The notes under the pieces are model-generated. The model was not told the DNA's origin. It ran no database searches and worked only from the letters and a program-made list of their open reading frames with translations. Made by a program: the position numbers and the translations under genes. DNA of 64,000 bases from Favolaschia claudopus (taxonomy: Eukaryota > Basidiomycota > Agaricomycetes > Agaricales > Mycenaceae), in the NCBI GenBank assembly GCA_037176885.1, contig JAWWNJ010000016.1:372001-436000 (forward strand), written 5' to 3'. The stretch's first letter is position 1; each line of letters opens with the position of its first letter. Below are positions 57,896 through 64,000 of this stretch, piece by piece.

Positions 57896-59230
57896 ATGTC
57901 CGTCGAAACGCTTTGTGCACGCATAGCAACACTTGACAACGAAATCAAACTGCAACGCGAACTGCTCAAGAAGCTGAAAAGCGAGAAAAGTTGCGTTCAA
58001 TACGAGCTCAACATGATCCAGGACCCAATTTCTCGTCTCCCCCTCGAGCTATCCTCCCAAATCTTTCTCCACGCTCTCGGTGGCTTCGCAAAGCCTGGAC
58101 CTCTTCACGTCCCGGTGCTCATCCTGCGCGTTTGCAATTCTTGGAGAGATATTGCGCTAGCTACCCCCGAGCTGTGGTCCGCTGTTCATATTGCCTTCCC
58201 CTGCGCCACAGGGAACAAGAAAGCCGTGAAAACCTGGCTTGATCGCGCCCGCCCTCGTCCTCTTTCCGTGATACTTGAGGGAGTATTCGACCACGATGTG
58301 GTGGACCTCGTTTGGAAGCGCGCGCGGCAGCTCAAGCACTTGGAGATTTGGCTGGCAGAAGAGCTTTCTGACTCCGAGTTCGAGTATGACGCCAATGACA
58401 ATGACGAAGCCATCCTCTGGAGAGATGATAATGCGCCTCGGCGGCTTTCATCCTTGAAAACCCTCAAGTTCACAGATCGGCATGTGGAATCGGATCCTAT
58501 CCCTGTCTCCATGGCTCACATGGTCGAACTGCTTCGTTTGGCTCCAAAGCTCACCGAATGTGTGTTTGACGTACAAGAACTTGGACGCAGTGATTACAGC
58601 GACGTTTTTGAGGATGGAGAAAAGCTCGTTCTTCCTATCGTCCGGCGACTGTTGTTTGGAGACCCTGCATGCGGAGAGGGCTTTGGCGCTGACGACGGAA
58701 TCTTCCCATATCTATCTGTACCCAAATTGGAAGTCCTTTCAATCTCACTACACACCATCACTGCTAGTGACCTGCTGTCGTTCCTCACCCAGCATTCACC
58801 CCCGCTCAAAGAATTGACACTTGGAGACCGGAAGGCGACCAAGGCCGTTACTCTGCGTAAATGTCTGCGCGCAGTGCCGAAACTCAGACGTTTTGAGGCA
58901 TGGCTTCTACCTTATACCGCGATCTCACTTTTCAAATCCCTTGCGAAAAGTCCATCCTTGCTTCGGCATCTCACGACTCTCATCATACACTTCCGTTCGC
59001 TTCGCGGCGCTCAAATTTATCAGCCGTTATGGACCGCAATCCTCGATGCATTGACAGCTCGTCGGACGCAATTTCAGGTCTTCCGACTTGAGTTGCCTGA
59101 TAGCGATGGCCCACCGGACGCTAATCTCCCAACTGCAGATACCATTGCTGCACTGAGGACATTGGCGGGCGGTGGGATGCACATACATATTACCGGCGTC
59201 TTTGAAAGCAGAGTCCTGGAACATCATTAG
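57896..59230 (+). CDS. F-box protein, paralog 3 (single exon)
   Basis: The start at 57896 (MSVETLCARIATLDNEIKLQ) is chosen because it aligns with the start of paralog 2; the open frame extends 42 nt further upstream. The protein has 444 residues. SRLPLELSSQIFLHAL is the F-box core, then LRVCNSWRDIALATPELWSA, and HSPPLKELTLGD and GGMHIHITGVFE near the end. It is on the opposite strand from the other three members. Confidence 0.86.
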   Translation: MSVETLCARIATLDNEIKLQRELLKKLKSEKSCVQYELNMIQDPISRLPLELSSQIFLHALGGFAKPGPLHVPVLILRVCNSWRDIALATPELWSAVHIAFPCATGNKKAVKTWLDRARPRPLSVILEGVFDHDVVDLVWKRARQLKHLEIWLAEELSDSEFEYDANDNDEAILWRDDNAPRRLSSLKTLKFTDRHVESDPIPVSMAHMVELLRLAPKLTECVFDVQELGRSDYSDVFEDGEKLVLPIVRRLLFGDPACGEGFGADDGIFPYLSVPKLEVLSISLHTITASDLLSFLTQHSPPLKELTLGDRKATKAVTLRKCLRAVPKLRRFEAWLLPYTAISLFKSLAKSPSLLRHLTTLIIHFRSLRGAQIYQPLWTAILDALTARRTQFQVFRLELPDSDGPPDANLPTADTIAALRTLAGGGMHIHITGVFESRVLEHH

Positions 59231-59830
59231 TTGTTTTATCGTTATATTCCTTTCCCCCTTCCTATCAAAGTATCGCGTCCGTAGCAAGTTCTTTATGAGC
59301 TCTGCAAAAAAACTCGGCAAAAATATGGTGTCGGCAATTCAATGCCGATCCGTTTACCACCAATTTTACCACCGCAACCGCTGCTCGACACTCTCAGCTG
59401 CAGCCTCAAAGTCGCCGCGAAACTACGTGAAAGCGCGTCGCGATATCTCCTCACTACCTCTAGATTCGAAGCTCTGTTCATGCTCGGAACCCAGCAACTC
59501 GTCCTGTCCAGAACTCGACGCTCAGTGCGCTTGAAATTCGAATGGATTGAGAATTCCGAAATCAGGTTGAACTTTCACCGTTGAAACTGCCAGTGTTCTC
59601 CGTGTCAACTTGCACACTCTAGAGTTCGAGCTCAAAAATGAGCTCCGGCGCATCCTTGGCCGCACTGGTAGCGCTAGATTTTGCAGGACAGCCCTAAACG
59701 TAAAAATCCCGTCGTGGGCACTTCTGCAACGTGGACCCGCGGAATCTCAACTGCCAAAGCTTTTTACTTCATCCTACCAGTACCAGCAAGACCTCAGACT
59801 ATTCCTTCAAATCTCATCCCTGCTGGCAGG
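59231..59830. other. Intergenic, 600 nt
   Basis: The stretch lies between F-box paralog 3 and the MYND gene. A frame continuous with the MYND start extends upstream to about 59681, so the real start may be earlier than 59831. No other gene is seen. Confidence 0.4.
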
Positions 59831-61486
59831 ATGCTGCAAGATAGAGACGTATGCATATGCTTACGACCTGGGACGTTTCGTTGCTCCAAGTGTAATCTGA
59901 GTGAGTGCGACTGACCACGTATGCTCCTGCCGCCCCTTTGAGCGAGAAAAATAGCCTCATATTGCTCGCAACGCTGCCAAAGTTGTTCGTTCCTGTTTCC
60001 ACAAATGTCTCCTGCGCTTCACCGATGAATCCAACGGCCGACAGTTCACTTGCGCGCCCACAGGAATAGATGTCGAAGCCAAGATGCGATGCGGAATTCG
60101 AATGCAGCGGCACTGCAACTCGTATCGTCCGAGCCTTTGATACAGCTGGTACTGGTCGCAACTAAAATACCCTCACTGGCTCGGGACCTGCCCCAAACGT
60201 GAGTATTTCCCGCCCTTCATGATCCCGAGCGGCTTGATATCATCAGTCCAGTGGGCCGAGCGTCTATCAACAAGAATCAAACCATTCAGACTGCCCAGTC
60301 AAGTCTTTCTGGCTCCTTCAAAGCCACGACCAATATAACAGACATGCATTGGCGGAATCGATGAACCTCAAGTCTCGAGAGTTCTGGGCTGATGTATTGG
60401 CACCTATAACGTCCGTATTTTCTCTCGCATACATTCCTCCACTCACATTAAACAGAACCAACCTCGGCTGGATCGACGTGGTTCTCGATACCGTTTTCCG
60501 TCGCCGCCTTTCGACAGGTTATAATCTTACGGTCTTCGAAGAGAGCAAGGTATGCTTGTAACCGACCCGACGAAAACCCTCAAAGTCATAACATCATCCC
60601 AGATTTATTCGGCTATTCTTGCCGGTGTTTTCCCTCATCTCGTCCATTTTACCCCGGCACAGAACGCGAAATTACTTGAGATCATCTTGAGCCCTCAATG
60701 GAGCCCCACAGGCACAGCGCCGCCGGTGTGGAAAAGCGGAGCCGTCGAATTCCTCTTGCAAGAAGGAATCACGTTTCTCTTCGGGCATGGCGAGCCTAGC
60801 CATAATTTTATCAAACAATTGGTCCATCGCTGCCTTGGTCCATCAGTTCGCCCATTTAGCGAGCTTTATACCCTCCTCCACTATGTCGCATATCCAATCC
60901 AGCGCAACTGGCCCACTGTCGCTGGAACACACATCCTTGACATGCTGATGCTCGTCTACTTCACGGCAGGAGGCAAACCAGTCCCATACGACACGATCTT
61001 CCAGGTTGCCACCACTTTCCGACCCATTTGAAATCAGCTCACCCGCCCCCGCGTTTCTAGTTCGCGACAACTTCCCCTGCGGCCTGCAAACGACTCATGT
61101 CTACCGTCGTGGCGATCTGCGCACAACATCCCACCTTGATGGCAGCGGGCGAATTTCGAGTACTTTTGAAAACGTTTCGCGCGACTTTCAAGCGGGACCA
61201 GTGTAGCCAGCTGTTTATGTTCATGAAGGCCGCCTTTCCGGAGGGCTCCGGTGTCGACATCGTACAGCAGTTGGCTCCGATTATGCGTGGCGATGGGGGT
61301 CCATACCAGATATATGCAGCCGACATGGACAAGCGCGTTATCATGACTATAGCTTTAGATGCGATTGCGCGATTGGGTTATCCTTCCATTCCTGGAGGCG
61401 GAATCTGCATTGAAACTCCGAGATCCGATTACCGTCCTATGCTCGTCGAGCTGGCGGCAAATGGGGTGTTAATGGCCAACATGTAG
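59831..61486 (+). CDS. MYND zinc-finger protein, long form
   Basis: Six exons (59831-59900, 59955-59981, 60045-60198, 60252-60549, 60603-61004, 61061-61486) add to 1377 nt, 458 residues. The N-terminal finger is CICLRPGTFRCSKC, SYCSQRC and HLRAHRNRC; the first pair is C-x-C rather than the usual C-x2-C. The following all-helical region (LVLVATKIPSLARDLPQT, REFWADVLAPITSVFSLAYI, PPLTLNRTNLGWIDVVLDTV) is a basidiomycete MYND-associated region of unknown function. The C-terminus (FRVLLKTFRATFKRDQCSQL to VLMANM) has a decayed copy directly downstream. The start may lie further upstream. Confidence 0.7.
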
Positions 61487-61499
61487 TTTTAGCCAACGA

Positions 61500-61900
61500 A
61501 TGAAATTGTTCATGGGCGGGCCCAATATACACTGCTGATTTTTCGCAGATCAATCGCCCACATCGCTTGCGCGTATCAGCTTGCTGGAACTTCCCCCAAT
61601 GCACGTAGACATCCGAGCACCGCTCATGGACCGGAAGACCGCATATCGCATATGGATTTGTGAGGTTGCCGGATAGGTTTAGGGCGACGTTCGAGCAGGG
61701 CAAGTGTAAAAACCTCCTCATCCTCATGGTTGCGCTTTTCAGTGACAAAGGGGTAGATTGTCGACCGACTGGCCACAGCAGGAGGCATGAATGGAGGTCC
61801 ACGGTGGCAGATCTACCGCAGGCCGAGGAGATCCAGGCGATGGCCCGGGCTCATAGGTGCAATGGAGCGTTTGGAATTCCCCCCTTTCCTCTGCAGTGAA
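61500..61900 (+). pseudogene. Decayed partial copy of the MYND gene's last exon
   Basis: A plus-strand frame (61660-61899) resembles the last exon of the preceding gene: FRATFEQGKCKNLLILMVAL against FRATFKRDQCSQLFMFMKAA. DNA blocks about the Asp-rich and Gly-rich part (catgaatggaggtccacggt) also match loosely. Frame shifts and missing sections make it non-functional. Confidence 0.6.
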
Positions 61901-62066
61901 GACGCATACGCACGGAAACATAACTGTGTCTTGAAATCTGAGCTGGTGTTATGTGTGTTGTAACCTTCGGTGCCAAGTAACGAGTATATTATGATAAAAG
62001 ATGCATCCCAAGAACTGAATTGAGAATACGACGAATTGACCTTCTCAAGCACTTGAGAGACCTTAC

Positions 62067-63380
62067 CTAGCTATTAAACGGAAAGGATCCCAGCACATTG
62101 GTGATGTCTAGATGCCTCCCATTTGCCACCAGTTCTTGGAGAGGTGCAAGAATATTGGGTGCAGGCACCAGTGAAAGATCGGTACGCCATGCATGAAGTT
62201 TGAAGCTGAAGGAGTGTAGGCGTCTGCGGGCGATGAAGGTAGCTGAGAGTTGGGTAAAAAACGAATCCGGGAAGCGATCAAGCTCTCGGTGGTTGCGGTG
62301 CAGTACAATAGAAGTGAGGTTGGGTAGTAGGGATAGGGAGGCTGCGAGGTTCTCGAGGATTTCTTCTGCCTGACCGCAGCTGATGCACCAGATCTCGAGT
62401 CGCAGGAGTGTAGGGGCGAGTGTTAGAGATTTGAGTAACGTGGACCAGTCAAGAGTTTTCCCGTGGGCTACTCCCGCGACGAACTCTTTGAGGGGAGGGG
62501 CCGAACGTGTCAGGAAATTATGGACCATCTCCGCTGACCGGCCTGACCAGCCGAAGTCGTACATCGGTACGGTCAAGGATTCCAATTGCGAACAGGTCAG
62601 AGCATCGATCAATGAAGCGTCGATGTCTTTGAACTCCCTCCAGTCACCAAACTGCAACCTGCGAAGGTTGGGAAGGGCTAGACTGAGCGGGGCGGGCTCT
62701 ACATCCGACGCGTCTTTCATCACCAACTCGACAAGGTTGGGAGCGGAGCTAAGGAACTCGACCAGCGTTGACATGTGCAAAGAATCGTTGGTGCTTGGTG
62801 GTCCACAGATAATCAGTGTCTCGAGAGTCGGGAAGTCCCGCTCCTCGAGGCTTTCCCACCATATTTCTACAGTCGACTTGCCAGTTTCTGCCTCGATTCC
62901 GACATGAAATTTCAAACATTTCAGCCGATCAGGACGTCTCCAAATAATTGAAGAGGCGTCGTGAAATGGGCCATCGACAGACAATGAAAGAGGGCGGCTG
63001 CCTGCGCGTTCCAGCCAAGGGAGTAGAAGGCTGTCGTTCATGCCATTTGTGCATGGGAAGGAGACGTGTATGGTGGTCCAAAGCGCCGGCGTGGACAGCG
63101 TAATGTCGCTCCACGCGTGACAGATATTTAGAAGGAGCATTGGAGCATGAGTAGCGATGGGGGCGGGATTATGGAATTCGGAATCGGAAGGCTCAAGTGT
63201 ATAGAGAAAGATCTGAGAGGAGATTTCGAGTGGGAGCCGTGCAATGGGGTCGTGAAGGGCATTGAGCTGGCGCCGAAGATGAGTTCTATCAATGTTCAGT
63301 TTCTTCAAGACTATTTCTTGAAAAACTCTCTCGATTTTATCGAGCTCCGCGATTTGGGTGCGCAAGATTTCAGCGGACAT
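62067..63380 (-). CDS. F-box protein, paralog 4 (single exon)
   Basis: The start at 63380 (MSAEILRTQIAELDKIERVF) aligns with the starts of the other paralogs; the open frame extends 126 nt further upstream. The protein has 437 residues. ARLPLEISSQIFLYTL is the F-box core, then LNICHAWSDITLSTPALWTT and SAPPLKEFVAGV, and the tail ELVANGRHLDITNVLGS. The leucine-rich part is the most diverged of the four. Confidence 0.85.
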   Translation of the reverse strand: MSAEILRTQIAELDKIERVFQEIVLKKLNIDRTHLRRQLNALHDPIARLPLEISSQIFLYTLEPSDSEFHNPAPIATHAPMLLLNICHAWSDITLSTPALWTTIHVSFPCTNGMNDSLLLPWLERAGSRPLSLSVDGPFHDASSIIWRRPDRLKCLKFHVGIEAETGKSTVEIWWESLEERDFPTLETLIICGPPSTNDSLHMSTLVEFLSSAPNLVELVMKDASDVEPAPLSLALPNLRRLQFGDWREFKDIDASLIDALTCSQLESLTVPMYDFGWSGRSAEMVHNFLTRSAPPLKEFVAGVAHGKTLDWSTLLKSLTLAPTLLRLEIWCISCGQAEEILENLAASLSLLPNLTSIVLHRNHRELDRFPDSFFTQLSATFIARRRLHSFSFKLHAWRTDLSLVPAPNILAPLQELVANGRHLDITNVLGSFPFNS

Positions 63381-63784
63381 GTTTATCGCGGGTACGGGAA
63401 ATTTTCGAGTGTAGCGACGAGGGTAAATGCCAGTGCTAGAGCTGTAGTAGGGCCTGCTGAGAGTAAGAAACTGCGTTAAACCATCCAAACGATGGTAAGA
63501 GCTCAACGTACAACAGCCTCACGCCTCAGTGGGTCAACGTTCGCAAATATTCGGCGTGGATGGAATGTTGGCTTCCTTGTGATATTCTGACCTTGCGCCT
63601 TCCTACTTACAGTGAATGATAGTCTCCGCCGAGACCAGCATACTTTTCTCTTGCCATTCACCGTTCGTACTTGAATGCGAGAAATGGCTCAAGACTCGAG
63701 CCGAACGGATCAGGATGCGCTGCATCGCCACTCGCTAGTGATTAGTACAGCAGCCTTACAGCTGTTCCTGACCACTCGACCACA
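63381..63784. other. Divergent promoter between F-box paralog 4 and the last gene
   Basis: About 400 nt without an open frame of interest. Confidence 0.5.
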
Positions 63785-64000
63785 ATGGGTCAGGCTGCGT
63801 CCACGCCCTCCATCCGTCGTCCCCGCCAACGAGCACAACACCTGGAGCAACGTCAAGAACAACCTCAACAGCGGTCACGGCGCCGTTCTCTGCGGTCCCT
63901 CATCCCAAAACGGCGGCACAACTCGATTATTAGCGCTCCAGATTCACCCGACGTTGGCACTGGCAGCCGTCGGGGTTCACGGCGCTGGTCGCGCGCCCTT
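63785..64000 (+). CDS. N-terminus of an Arg/Gln-rich, probably N-myristoylated protein (cut by window end)
   Basis: The sequence MGQAASTPSIRRPRQRAQ has a Gly2 and small residues at positions 5-6, fitting the N-myristoylation signal. The visible 72 codons are rich in Arg, Gln and Ser. Similar starts occur on some Agaricomycete RING-finger proteins, but no RING is visible before the window ends, so that link is weak. Confidence 0.55.
   Translation, partial: MGQAASTPSIRRPRQRAQHLEQRQEQPQQRSRRRSLRSLIPKRRHNSIISAPDSPDVGTGSRRGSRRWSRAL

Noticed and set aside
59955..60198. Alternative reading in which the MYND finger ends after CSQRCQ and lacks its last His and Cys
   Set aside because: Using the acceptor at 60044 keeps HLRAHRNRC and the whole 1377-nt frame, while the alternative leaves the total frame broken.

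Overview
The window is nuclear DNA of a filamentous basidiomycete fungus, most likely an Agaricomycete. The signs are compact genes with many introns of about 45 to 65 nt, frequent very small exons, a run of F-box paralogs, the lineage-typical protein-kinase-like family, cysteine-rich proteins with a CPL1-like end, and a fungal secondary-metabolism locus. No strain or species can be named from the sequence. Most gene models below were spliced by eye; where I say that exon lengths add up, the summed exons give one open frame divisible by three.

Left part, 1-20 kb: the 3' part of a mitochondrial carrier (+); a secreted GH43 beta-xylosidase-like enzyme (+); the spliceosomal WD40 protein PRP46/PLRG1 (+); a Med25-like VWA protein (-) with a frame break at a run of eight G; an alpha/beta hydrolase (-); a tiny membrane protein (+); a 749-residue furin-repeat/CPL1-like secreted protein (+); a MYND-finger protein (+); and a head-to-head pair, RNA polymerase III subunit RPC10/RPC11 (-) and TFIIS (+). 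The pair is notable because both proteins end in the same type of RNA-cleavage zinc ribbon.

Middle part, 20-36 kb: an F-box protein (-), a protein-kinase-like protein (-), a recent 140-bp tandem duplication, the TBL1/SIF2 WD40 protein (+), a C2H2 transcription factor (-), TOM70 (-) and a decayed copy of the furin-repeat gene (-).

The most interesting segment is 36.2-46.7 kb, a probable biosynthetic gene cluster. A dimethylallyl-tryptophan-synthase-type aromatic prenyltransferase reads through a 51-nt intron, in frame, into a flavin-containing monooxygenase, giving a predicted 959-residue fusion. The monooxygenase half has no usable start codon of its own. Across a 1.7-kb divergent promoter lie a class A FAD monooxygenase and a cytochrome P450, both on +. 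Together these would prenylate an aromatic (probably indole) substrate and oxidise it several times. Both outer ends carry TTGTTGTA-type repeats just downstream of the coding sequence.

Right part, 47-64 kb: the complex I subunit NDUFB7 (+), a second decayed furin-repeat copy, four related intronless F-box genes (51-63 kb), a fragment of a reverse-transcriptase-type protein, a Ras-like GTPase whose model needs a 2-nt exon, a MYND protein with a decayed partial copy beside it, and the start of a protein with an N-myristoylation signal. No tRNA, rRNA, CRISPR array or complete transposon was seen.
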